Assembly: GCF_047496725.1 (NCBI RefSeq)
Contig: NC_132973.1
Span: forward strand, 16,965,733 to 17,029,732
Direction of reading: 5' to 3'
Length of the DNA stretch: 64,000 nt
From: Anoplolepis gracilipes
Lineage: Eukaryota; Arthropoda; Insecta; Hymenoptera; Formicidae
The position numbers were made by a program, and so were the translations under genes. The notes under the pieces are model-generated. The model did not search any database. It had not been told where the DNA came from and saw only the letters and a program-made list of their open reading frames with translations. This document shows positions 55,017-64,000 of this stretch, in pieces; positions within the stretch are counted from its first letter, which is position 1, and the number at the start of each line of letters is the position of its first letter.

Positions 55017-55642
55017 TGTGACGTGACGTTTTCTTTCGTCCGTCACAAGGGCCGAGAGGCCCGATCGGGGAAGGTTTTCCAATCACGGCCGCCTCTTATC
55101 GCGGCCCGTTCGATTTGAGTTATCGATCTTGTGATTTCTCGGTTCCCGCGAGGCAACTTCCCGGTGCGGCTTGTCAGCAGCTTCCGGGCGGCTCGGTCCG
55201 GTGCCGTTGGCTTCCCCGGACCCCATGGTTGAGTCCGACCCTCCAGCTCCGTAGTCGGGGCTCCGATGTTCAATATATCGGGAGTGGCTATCTCCTTGAC
55301 CGTTCCTTCCCGGTCCTTCGCTCTTGGTACGATCCTGCGGATTTGAACCTTTTAACGGCAGCCGATGTTTCCGCCGGTTTATAAATTATTGAGCAAAATG
55401 CACAGTCCTTACCGGGCGTGATCTCTCCGCAGTCCCTGGCCTCCGCTCGCCGTCACAACCAGGCTCCTCGGACCCGCGTACTTGTCGACTAGAGGTTGCT
55501 GCCAAACTCGCAAATAACGCGCGACATGAAAAAAGTAAATCTCGCAGGGCGCTCTCTCTATTATTCGAGGACGCAGGCCCCGCGAAAACCCTCCCCGATC
55601 GGGGTTCTCGGCCCTTGTGACGAAAGAAAACGTCACGTCACA
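55017..55642. mobile_element. 626-bp TIR element inserted in (TA)n
   Basis: The ends TGTGACGTGACGTTTTCTTT and the exact complement form inverted repeats of about 60 bp (they continue through caagggccgag and cccgatcgggg). AT repeats on both sides hide the duplication. The interior is GC-rich. Frames inside are short and unrecognised. The superfamily is unknown. Confidence 0.7.
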
Positions 55643-55732
55643 ATATATATATATATATATATATATATACACGCAGTAATAAAAAGAATTTTTATTTTTT
55701 TATTTATTTAATAACTTTTTTTTAACAATATA

Positions 55733-55772
<40 letters not shown>

Positions 55773-55794
55773 ATATATATATAATGCAAAGATT

Positions 55795-57085
55795 TTGTCA
55801 TAAATAAGCTGTGAAGGATAAGAGAATAGTTCTACATATAAGACATAAGACTCAAAGCAAGCCGTGAGCTACGTCGTGTGATGCCGCGTTGCCTCGCGAA
55901 CTCAGTAGAAAGTGAGAAGAGGACACAAAACATATTTCTCTCCTTCTCTACTCTCCGAAGTTAGCCGAGGCGCCGAGCTCACACCTATAGGGCTCGCGCT
56001 TGTGTGTGCGTCATATGGAGCCGGGAGCCGCGTACCTGGCGTGGCATCACTGAGGTATCCATCCTCTCCGAAGAGGAAGATGGGTCCCCCCCATCCAGAG
56101 AGGGACGAATCTTTCCGGGGGAACTTCCACTCCCCAAAGGAGGGCGGGAGTCCCGCGGAAAGGGATCCTCTCTCTTCTTCTTCCTCCTCAAGGAGGAGAA
56201 GGAAGAGGGGAGAGACAAACCTCCCCAGAGGGAGGCCCTCCATCTCTGTAGGAACGGAGCCACTCGGTGATGACCCCGTTTTCGACACGATGGTCGTGTT
56301 CTCTTTTAGAGAAAGGGGACGCGTGGACCCATTCAGCCTTTCAGCAAGGATGAGCCCCACCTCCTCTCTGATCAGGCGCCGCAGCGCCTCCTCTACTTCC
56401 GCGAACGTTCCCACACCAGTGGGGGTATTCACTGCTTTGCCTCCGTTTGTGTGGAGGCATCCCTTGAGGGGGTCCCACAGTGCCACTGTGTAATGAGGGA
56501 TCCTCACAAAAGCGCCATCCACTAAGGCCTTTCCTTAGAAATTCTGTGAGGTATATGACCGCCTCCAGGATATCCTCGCTAGCCCTCACAAGACCAAGGG
56601 CACACTCGCGGGTCAAGCTCACAGAATTTCCTCCATCTCTTTCGGATCGTGGTCTCTGCCCCTCTCAAATATTCCTTGAGGTATAATATGGCCCTCAAGG
56701 CCATATCAATGAGAACTATAGGGTTCTTCGCCTTATTGGCGATAACCCATGCCCCCGGGGGCTCACCGTCAATACCCCGGGTGGCCCTTTGCAGGATGAC
56801 GACGAAGAAGGGGGACAGGGACGATACCCCCCTCCGCTGGTCCGTAGCCTTCGAAACTACGGAGGTCTTCACAATTGGTGTGACTTCCATCATGCTTCTT
56901 CTCTTTGGTGCGTTCTTAGCACCCCTCCGGATCGCCTGGGGGTCTTGAGTCCTAAGACCTGACGACCACATCAGGGGCACTTTCGGGGTGAGCCCCCCTA
57001 TCACAAGGTGGCGCACCGTCAGGGAGGCGGGGGTGCCACGGCCTGGAAATACAGATGGCCGTGGCTTGACTCATGGTTTGATTTT
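55795..57085 (-). mobile_element. LINE-like element fragment, minus strand, with tail at 55.8 kb
   Basis: The 5' side (about 57020) has the GCGCCACCTTGTGATAGGGG motif corresponding to the hairpin of the other LINE starts. Frames at 57016-56579 (MEVTPIVKTSVVSKATDQRR) and 56522-55902 (LRRLIREEVGLILAERLNG) may be ORF1-like but are separated by a frame change. The 3' end matches 42152-42570 and runs into (TA)n. No reverse transcriptase is present, so it is a deletion derivative or a non-autonomous element. Confidence 0.5.
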
Positions 57086-57306
57086 ATGGGACAAAACTAT
57101 CGTATTTAACGACTTAGCTGTGATATTGAAGCCGGTTATATCTCTTTTTACATAACGATTATTTCATAGCTTTTTGTATATACGGGTCTTCATAATTAGC
57201 TTTGAGTTTCCTTCACCAGGTTTGCCTTGCGTATCTCGGAGCATAATATTAATCCCCGACGTTATATGCCGTGGGTTTTTTATGACTTTAGTTGAAATAT
57301 ATTTTG

Positions 57307-57986
57307 TTATATTCGCGAATCTTTTTGTGTTGCCTCCTGACTTATTTTGCGTTGTTTAAGTCGGTCGTTTTCTAGGTAATTGTCTATTTTTGTTAGGTCA
57401 TTTACGTATTCTGCAAGTTTACTATCTGAATGATTGCGTTGGCCATACCCTAGTAATAATTTAGATGGAATAGATTTAATAACCGAATTATAAGTATTAT
57501 TGATCACGTACTGAATTGTTCCTAACGAATCCTCCCACTTTTTCGGGTCAACAACAATTCGTTTGAATTTGTTTATGATAAATCTATTTGCCCTCTCGGT
57601 TAAACTATTAGCCCAAGGTACAGCTACTGCAACCTTTCGGTAGTAAATACCATGTTTATCAGCTAAGCTTTCAAACTTACTTGACGTGAAAGCAGTACCG
57701 CGGTCGGTTATTATTTCTTTTGGGTTTCCAAACATATTGAATAGCAAAATAAGGTTATCTCGGACTTCCTTTGTAGTCGTTGATTTCGAGGCAAATAACC
57801 AGGTATGTCTTGTAAACGCGTCGACAATAATAAAGACGTGCTACCTTTTGTTGAAATCGGTAGCGGGCCTAGGTGATTAATATGTAGAATTTCAAAAGGG
57901 CCGGTTGGCAACCTTATTTGTTCGATCTGTCCTTCACCCGAGTGTGGCGACGTGTTACCGGTGACGCAGACAATATATATATACAA
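57307..57986 (-). pseudogene. Gypsy-type integrase core (broken)
   Basis: PTGPFEILHINHLGPLP (start of the core, about 57935) is followed by an altered segment, a frame change near 57730, and EIITDRGTAFTSSKFESLAD (second Asp) with VPWANSLTERANRFI (Glu). C-terminal IPSKLLLGYG is typical of Gypsy integrases. It belongs with the minus-strand pol fragments up to 59061. Confidence 0.8.
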
Positions 57987-58013
57987 TTGTCTATATATTC
58001 GCGTATTTTTTCC

Positions 58014-58290
58014 TCATACTGGGAAACCAATATGACTTGTAAAAACTTTTATATGTTTTCTCTGGACCAAGTCATCATGATGAATTTGTATTAAATAATT
58101 GACCATGGTCTCCGGGACTACAAATTGCGGTCTATCTATTTCTTTCCAGTATATTAACCCATCGATTAACGTAAATTTTTCATTGTCTTCATATTCAAGT
58201 TTATTCACAATCTCCTGTAACTTTTTGTCTTGTAGTTGACGGAACTTTATATCTCGTTCTAACGCAAGCTCGTGAACAAAAACCAATCTG
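58014..58290 (-). pseudogene. Gypsy integrase N-terminal zinc region
   Basis: IDGLIYWKEIDRPQFVVPET, then LIQIHHDDLVQRKHIK, matches the H-x-H part of the H2C2 domain; the cysteine half is not seen. It is separated from the core by a degenerate (TA)-rich gap. Confidence 0.65.
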
Positions 58291-58319
58291 TCGATTTAGA
58301 GTATCTACATGAGTCATTT

Positions 58320-58790
58320 TCCGTGCCGAACGATCAATTACTCTGAATTTATAATTTTGCAATGCGAGAGTCCACCGCGCGATTCACGGATTAATGTTAG
58401 CTTTGTTCATCGCATGCACTAATGCATTGCAATCGGTTACCACCGAAAAATCGACGCCGTATAAATATACGTGGAACCTCTCAATTGCGCGAACAATGGC
58501 CAGCATCTTTAGCTCGAAAGAATGGTAATTTTATCCGCGTTATTCGTTAGCTGGCTGTAATAAGCTACCGGCGCCAATTGCCCGTTTTTTTGCTTTTGTA
58601 ATAGAATCGCCGCGATTTCCTGCACACTCGCATCCGTATGTAATTCCGTTTCGGCTGTTAGATTATAAATCCATAGATCGGGATAAGTAGTAAGGATCTC
58701 CTTTAATTGATTGAATGCAATTGTCGTCGAAATCGAACTTAACCGTTTTCTTGGTTAAATGATGTAGAGCCTTCGCGTAATCTTGAATAA
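58320..58790 (-). pseudogene. Gypsy RNase H region (degenerate)
   Basis: Minus-strand reading in shifting frames shows TTYPDLWIYNLTAETELHTDAS, AAILLQKQKNGQLAPVAYYS and later MLAIVRAIERFHVYLYG-like sense. Several frameshifts; no continuous frame. Confidence 0.6.
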
Positions 58791-59084
58791 ACTTTCAGAA
58801 GTAACTTGTCAATCCTAGAAACCTTTGTAGATCGTGAATATTCCGCGGACAGGGGAAGTCTCGTACCGCTTTAGTGTACCGTTTGCTCAGAGTTATTCCC
58901 TGTTCTGAGACTATGTATCCTAGGTATTCCACCGATTTCTTGAGGAATTGACTTTTCTCGTAATTCAATTCAAAACTATAATGCTTGAGTATCGCCAAAA
59001 TTTTTTTTAACGTTTGCAGGTTTTTTTCGATCGTTACGGACGCAATCATAATGTCATCGATGTAGACTATAACTTTCTCTTCCC
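58790..59084 (-). pseudogene. Gypsy reverse transcriptase C-terminal part, cut by an insertion
   Basis: It contains the catalytic VYIDDIMIASV (about 59070-59035), then LKHYSFELNYEKSQFL, VEYLGYIVSEQGI and PRNIHDLQRFLGLTSYF. Sense ends about five codons before YIDD, where LTR-like sequence begins at 59086. The fingers and palm start are missing. Confidence 0.85.
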
Positions 59085-59085
59085 T

Positions 59086-59356
59086 TGTAACGGTACGCCG
59101 TTACTAACGGTCTCGGGGACCGAACACCCGCCTCCAATTATTGAGACTCGGCGTCTATGAGCGCCCCATCGCGTAAAACCATCATCGCGCACGCCATTGG
59201 GAACCCCCTCTCTCTCGTAGCGTTCGAGAGAGGGGGAAGGCTCCCGGGTATATAAGCCCGACCGACCGCCGACTCGACACCTGTTCCGATCCTGAATCCA
59301 GCCGGGCAAGTAGCCTCAGAGTCAGCTCCAAAGCGAAGCCAGCAGCTAAGCACTAA
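59086..59356 (+). mobile_element. LTR-like insertion (TGTAACGG start, TATA box)
   Basis: It starts TGTAACGGTACGCCGTTACT right beside the broken RT. A TATA-like gggtatataagcccgac at about 59247 and a downstream ccgactcgacacctgttcc are as expected for a promoter-bearing LTR. The other end and the duplication were not found. Confidence 0.5.
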
Positions 59357-59476
59357 GAACATTCCAAGTTAAAATGCTACGTAAAACTGTAAAAATTAAC
59401 GTAATTAATGTAATTTTTATGTAAATTACGTCAATTTTTACAGTTTTACACAGCATTTTAACTTGAAATGTTCTTA
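59357..59476. repeat. 120-bp hairpin element
   Basis: aagaacattccaagttaaaa ... ctgtaaaaattaacgta pairs with its complement at the other end with few mismatches; the centre is near 59416. Confidence 0.7.
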
Positions 59477-59679
59477 ATAGTCCATAGTTACTACATACTA
59501 TAGTAATTTTTAATATAAAATACTGTATGTTAAAAGCCGATTTCAGTTTTCTCATTCATTACCGGATTTGCATTTAAGGTATCAATCATGTAATTTTTTC
59601 ACTTTTCACAAAGAAAAAATTACGTAATCGATCCCCTGATTTTATTAATTTTCGATTATGCGAGGTCGGTAAAACATGC

Positions 59680-60615
59680 CCCTGCCGATCGTCAGATAGG
59701 CAACCCAACTTACTGATCTGTATGTTGCAGAAGCACCCTGTACATGAGCGCTAGCTTCTCCAGCACATATTGGTGGAATGTTTCCTTTTGTTGGATTCTA
59801 TTTTCTTGCTTCGATTGAAGCGTAATACGGAATTTTAATGTCGAACATTTTCATCACGGCCTGTTTGAGATCTGACCACGATTCCAAAACTGCCCCCATC
59901 TGGGTGTCGTACCACTTTCGGGCGTCTTTGGTAAGTTTGCTCGAGGCCGCTAACAGTACAACCCGTCAGTAGCTCCATGTACTCGAGCCACTTTATCCAC
60001 TCTCTGGATTCACACCCTGACCGATTCTGTCTTTAGCCCCATGAATTCTGATATCTGGGTGGCTATCCACTTAATCGCCCTTCCTCCGGTCGCGCTCTGG
60101 CGTCCTGTGTCATCGTTCACCGAGAGATCCCAGTGTTCGTTACTGAATCCAGACTAACTCACAGGAGACAGTCTCTCTTCGTGCTCCAGCTTGCTGATGC
60201 CCTTCATCTTCGCCCGGCGGTCCTCGAGCTCGTCGGATTCGCTATTGCCCGACGACTCTTGTCGTCCGCCCGTTGTACTGATTACCTGCCGTAAAAACGC
60301 TTCTTACTGGCGAGCTAGTTGGTCGAGAACCTGCTGCTGTTGCACGTGTATATAATCAAAAAATTTATTCATTAGCTGGAGCATGTCCGACGCCGTTAAA
60401 AGGCTTACCTCCCCTTGGCTTCCTTTCCACGGCTTGGCGGTTCCTTCACCAGGAAACATCTCCTTTCCTGGAGATGTTTCTCCAGATGTTGCACTATCGC
60501 CTGGATCAACTCCTCCTTCGTCCCTTCTATTGGGAGCCTCTCTTCTGAGCTCCTCTTCTGTGAGCTTCTCCAATCTTGATCGGTCCTTTGTTTTCAGTCG
60601 GATCGCTACACACAA
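59680..60615 (-). pseudogene. Gypsy gag-like region (degenerate)
   Basis: Frame 60615-60304 starts CVAIRLKTKDRSRLEKLTEE, is rich in charged and Gly/Pro residues, and ends in a glutamine-rich helix. Further minus-strand sense with stops continues to about 59800 (ATGGRAIKWIATQISEF, then HQYVLEKLALMYRVL), as in Gypsy capsid regions. It is the upstream part of the element whose pol lies at 57.3-59.1 kb. Confidence 0.5.
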
Positions 60616-60639
60616 GACCCGCGAATTCCACTTCTGATT

Positions 60640-61488
60640 TTAAATTGGCTATAAGACAACTGAGAAGGTTCAGTCTGGGATATTCTCACAGGTAAGTTTC
60701 GCCGTCTAGAATTTTCAGAATCGCACGCAGGAACGGGTGCTTGGATGGAGAAACGACAGGTGCTGATGAACCGGGCAAGCACAGTAAAAAAAAAGACTGA
60801 CTCTCTTAACCTTGCTTTAATAAAAAAACTTTTAAATAATTCGTACAGAGAAATATCTCAAACACTTGGTGCGAGTCTCGCGAAACCGCGTCACGGTGCA
60901 CTAATCATAGATTCCGATTCACGGTAAGTATCAAAAATTTTCTAAGTCCGTAATCGCTTAATCCAATATATCGCAACCGTTCGCTTCGGCGTCTCGTGCT
61001 TGATACACATGATTCCTTGCCGATCTTTCGTCCAAACCCCCTTCTGTTTATCGCATTCTTCAGTTTTTGTATCTCCTTGGCTTATACTCGGTAACGTTCC
61101 TATCGCTTGCTGCCAGCTGATTGATATCGATATCGATATATATGTATATGTGTATTGACTAGTCGGGGTAACCTCTCGGCTCCGTGTACAATTTTATAAT
61201 AATCTTTATTCATTATAGGATTAACAAAAACCATTTGTAATTATAAGATCGATTGTCAATTAATTAATTGACTTAGCATAATTTATTAATTACAAAAAGA
61301 ATAAGAATATTAACCATATTCAATCTTACTCTAAAATATATATCGATCTTTTTATAAAATTAATAAGTGAATAAGACTACGCGAACTTGTATTATTTCAC
61401 TTATAATAGCAAGGAATATAAAATTTAAAATAATTAGTTAAATCTCATATCAAAATGCAGAGCAAAAATTCCTGAATCTATACATATT
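60640..61488. other. No gene recognised
   Basis: A 60-codon frame at 60745-60927 is followed by a gtaagt-like site, which is not enough to call an exon. The rest is AT-rich. Confidence 0.3.
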
Positions 61489-61490
61489 TA

Positions 61491-61951
61491 CAGGGTGTTT
61501 CATAATTCGCGAACCTCCCGTCAGGTGCAGGTAGAGTAGGTTAAACTGAATAAAAAAGTTATGTATTATTTTGCAATTTTCGTAATAGTTAATGAGATAT
61601 TAATTATAAGAGATCAGCCAATCGGCGCCCGGCAGGAGCGCGCGGCACGAAGAAGCCTCCCACTGTTACTTAATACTAGGCGCGTCGATATGTGTGTGAC
61701 TATGTATGTGACTCTTCAGGTTGTCAATGCAGAGGATTCCTCCCACCGCTTCGTCGGCGCGCCTAGTATCAAGTAACAATGGGAGGCTTCTTTGTGCCGC
61801 GCGCTCCTGCCAGGCGCCGATTGGCTGATCTCTTATAATTAATATCTCATTAACTATTGCAAAAATTGCAAAATGGTAGATAATTTTTTTACTCAGTTTA
61901 ACCTACTCTACCTGCACGTAACGGGTGGTTCGCGAATTATGGGACACCTTG
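61491..61951. mobile_element. 461-bp palindromic TA-flanked MITE
   Basis: CAGGGTGTTTCATAATTCGC and the complement of its partner (CAAGGTGTCCCATAATTCGC) form the tips. TA flanks both (61489-61490, 61952-61953). The arms of about 210 bp include gatcagccaatcggcgcc and gaggcttc/gcctcccactgttacttaat. The frame at 61561-61776 lies in the arm and is not a gene. Confidence 0.8.
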
Positions 61952-61954
61952 TAT

Positions 61955-62612
61955 ATGTTCATAAAATTATTGACAATTACTTCGATATTAGAAAAGGAAA
62001 GTTAACATTATAAAAGAAATTCACATGCTAAAATATTATGTGCTTTATAATAAATGACTTTCGGTTTATTATAAGAAAATTAAATATTGAAATAATTACT
62101 TGATTCTTATATCAAAATGTAGAGTAAAAATTCCCGAATCGATACATATATATATATATATATATGTATCTTCTTTTCTTTCTTTTCTTTTTTATTTCTT
62201 CTTTTTCGTCACTCCTCTTCTGATTCCTCTCCGTACAGGCTCCTCACTATCTTCCCTCTTCCTTTGTTACTCCCTCGCTTTTCTCTACGTTCCACTCGTT
62301 TCCTTGACTTTCTCCTGCTGTCCATGATACTTCCACGTCATCCTTCTCATCTCTCGTTCCAACTTTCTCATGCTTATATTTCCTTACTCCATGTGCCCTT
62401 CACTTCCACTCCACTTCCTCCCACGGCAAGGTCCCTCCTCTTATCCCTCTATTCCTCCTTTTCACTCAATACTGTCCCTATCTATTCAATACTCCGATCT
62501 TTCTCCGGATACATATATATATATGTATATATAAATATATGTTCATAAAAATTATTGACAGGTACTAGATTCTTATATCAAAATGTAGAGTAAAAATTCC
62601 CGAATCGATACA

Positions 62613-62645
<33 letters not shown>

Positions 62646-62745
62646 GTTCATAAAAATTATTGACAATTACTTAAATATTAGAAAAAGAAAGTCAGCGTTA
62701 TAAAAGAAATTCACATGCTAAAATATTATATGCTTATAGAGGAGG
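61955..62745. repeat. Segmental direct repeats around the MITE
   Basis: gttcataaaattattgacaa to aaaattcacatgctaaaatatt-type sequence occurs at about 61958-62035 and 62647-62735. The block with caaaatgtagagtaaaaatt and cgaatcgatacatata occurs at about 62112-62150 and 62578-62615, and a diverged copy at 61451-61482. Confidence 0.7.
62170..62512 (-). repeat. Inverted copy of the purine-rich repeat
   Basis: About 340 bp that are the reverse complement of 62787-63125. It reads as pyrimidine-rich on the plus strand. Confidence 0.8.
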
Positions 62746-62749
62746 GGAT

Positions 62750-64000
62750 AAGATGGCGGACGTAGTGTACGTGTAAAATGAGAGTCCGGAGAAAGATCGG
62801 AGTATTGAATAGATAGGGACAGTATTGAGTGAAAAGGAGGAATAGAGGGATAAGAGGAGGGACCTTGCCGTGGGAGGAAGTGGAGTGGAGGTGAAGGGCA
62901 CATGGAGTAAGGAAATATAAGCATGAGAAAGTTGGAACGAGAGATGAGAAGGATGACGTGGAAGTATTATGGACAGCAGGAGAAAGTCAAGGAAACGAGT
63001 GGAACGTGGAGAAAAGCGAGGGAGTAACAAAGGAAGAGGAAAGATAGTGAGGAGCCTGTACGGAGAGGAATCAGAAGAGAAGTGACGGAAAAGAAGAAAT
63101 AAAAAAGAAAAGGAAGAAAAGAAATACGAGGATAATAAGTGGAAGCAGGGAGCGGAAAGGAACGGGGAGAGGATGGCGGGCATGGGTCGGTAAGGAAAGA
63201 GCAGAAGGAAGGAGCGGTGCGGTAGAGAGAGAGGAGGCGGAGTACCGACGGCAGACGGCAGATGGCGGCAGGAGACGGTTAGAAGGTGTAGTGGAAAATG
63301 ATCCCGATATATCGATATTGAGGAAGGCATATCAGGAAGGGATATCAATTAGGATAAGGGCGAGTGAACGGACTAAGGCACGTGTGTTGAGTGTTGAGAG
63401 GTTAGAGAAGAGTTGGGGAAAAAGTAAAGGAGACAATGGAGCGAGTAGACAGAGCGAAGGAAGGAGAAGAGAAAGTAAGCGAGAAGAGTGAAGGTGGAGG
63501 ACTGGCTGGAAGGAGAGGAAGAGAGTGAGCTGGGTGAAGGAGGGTGAAGGGAAATGGGGTTGAAGAGGAAAAGGCAGGGAGAGTTGGAGGAGCTGAAGCG
63601 TAGAGGCAGCGAAATTAAGGAGCGGAAGGAGGACATGGTAGACGTGTGGAGGACAGTGGTGTGGAGGAATCAGGGCAGATGAGGAGCGAAATGAAGGGGA
63701 TGTCGGAGTGCAGGTGGAGAAAGACGTACGCGATGACAGTTGGAGGTTAGAGGCGGGTAGCAGATAGGAGAAGAGAAGGGAAATCAAGTGAGGAGGAGCG
63801 CAGAGGAAAGATGGAAGGCAAGAGGGAGGAAGAAGAGGAAATAAGGTGAACTGGCAAGGGGGGAGAAGGAAGGAGATGGGAGAAAGAGGGATTGCAGGAT
63901 GGAAGTGAAGAGGGCAGTGAAGAAGACCCGCAGTGAGAAATTGCATGACAGAATAGCTGAGGATAATGAAGCAGATCCACGGTGAACGGAAGAGTAGGCA
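62750..64000 (+). mobile_element. Purine-rich degraded repeat, possibly LINE ORF1-like
   Basis: The plus strand is A/G-rich and shows short charged frames such as DISILRKAYQEGISIRIRAS at 63291-63491, ended by many stops. Proline/serine/leucine-rich frames on the minus strand are their antisense. It could be a dead coiled-coil ORF1. It runs off the window. Confidence 0.4.

Noticed and set aside
60745..60927. 60-codon ORF followed by a donor-like site
   Set aside because: No partner exon and no recognisable protein features.
62734..63946. Two 204-codon proline/serine/leucine-rich minus frames
   Set aside because: They are antisense to an A/G-rich degraded repeat and have low-complexity composition; frames stay open because stops are rare in that composition.

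Overview
The window looks like a repeat-dominated stretch of an insect genome, most probably an ant or another hymenopteran. It is AT-rich with GC-rich retrotransposon islands, has spliceosomal introns of about 70-150 bp, is full of TA-flanked palindromic elements, and carries a short TTAGG-type motif near 51707. The organism call is inference. I see no convincing single-copy host gene. Almost everything that can be named is a mobile element or a relic of one.

The centrepiece is a structurally complete Maverick/Polinton (adintovirus-like) element at 22425-40565 (18,141 bp). It begins AGTAG, ends CTACT, and is flanked by a perfect 6-bp duplication (TGTATA). Its inverted repeats are about 575-579 bp and contain internal repeat units. 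It encodes a protein-primed-type DNA polymerase B with an embedded endonuclease-VII-like zinc motif, a chromodomain integrase, a heptad-repeat protein, a phage-tail-fibre-like protein, a frequently Maverick-linked protein, a packaging ATPase, a three-part phospholipase A2 / membrane-active / adenain-type protease fusion, a penton-like and a major capsid protein, and several small proteins too short or too spliced for a simple ORF search. Integrase, ATPase, protease and penton are open. Polymerase, major capsid, the Maverick-linked protein, the heptad protein and one late gene carry stops or frameshifts, so this copy is a recent but dead insertion. It sits inside an older element (20870-41189) with TGTTACGTC...GACGTAACA ends and an ATAT duplication. 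The first ~2 kb of the window hold genes of a second, broken Maverick relative.

Left of the Maverick: a decayed DUF4806-like gene (exons 2487-9025) has in one intron a 5.56-kb almost perfect palindromic transposon (2639-8200). This is an inverted duplication of the 3' half of a transposon encoding a transposase tail and a ubiquitin-protease-like (C19) domain, flanked by a 9-bp direct repeat. From 9 to 20 kb there are MITEs, minisatellites, a LINE 5' fragment, an 873-bp palindromic element and an intact three-exon ORF of 157 codons (19420-18209, minus) of unknown function.

Right of the Maverick: an R1-like LINE (43.4-48.2 kb, minus), a hAT element (about 48.26-53.06 kb) whose transposase gene is interrupted by an 863-bp TA-duplicating element, a 626-bp TIR element (55017-55642), a LINE-like fragment (55.8-57.1 kb, minus), a Gypsy relic on the minus strand (57.3-60.6 kb) with a nested LTR-like insertion just before its YIDD box, a 461-bp palindromic MITE (61491-61951) and purine-rich degraded repeats up to the end.
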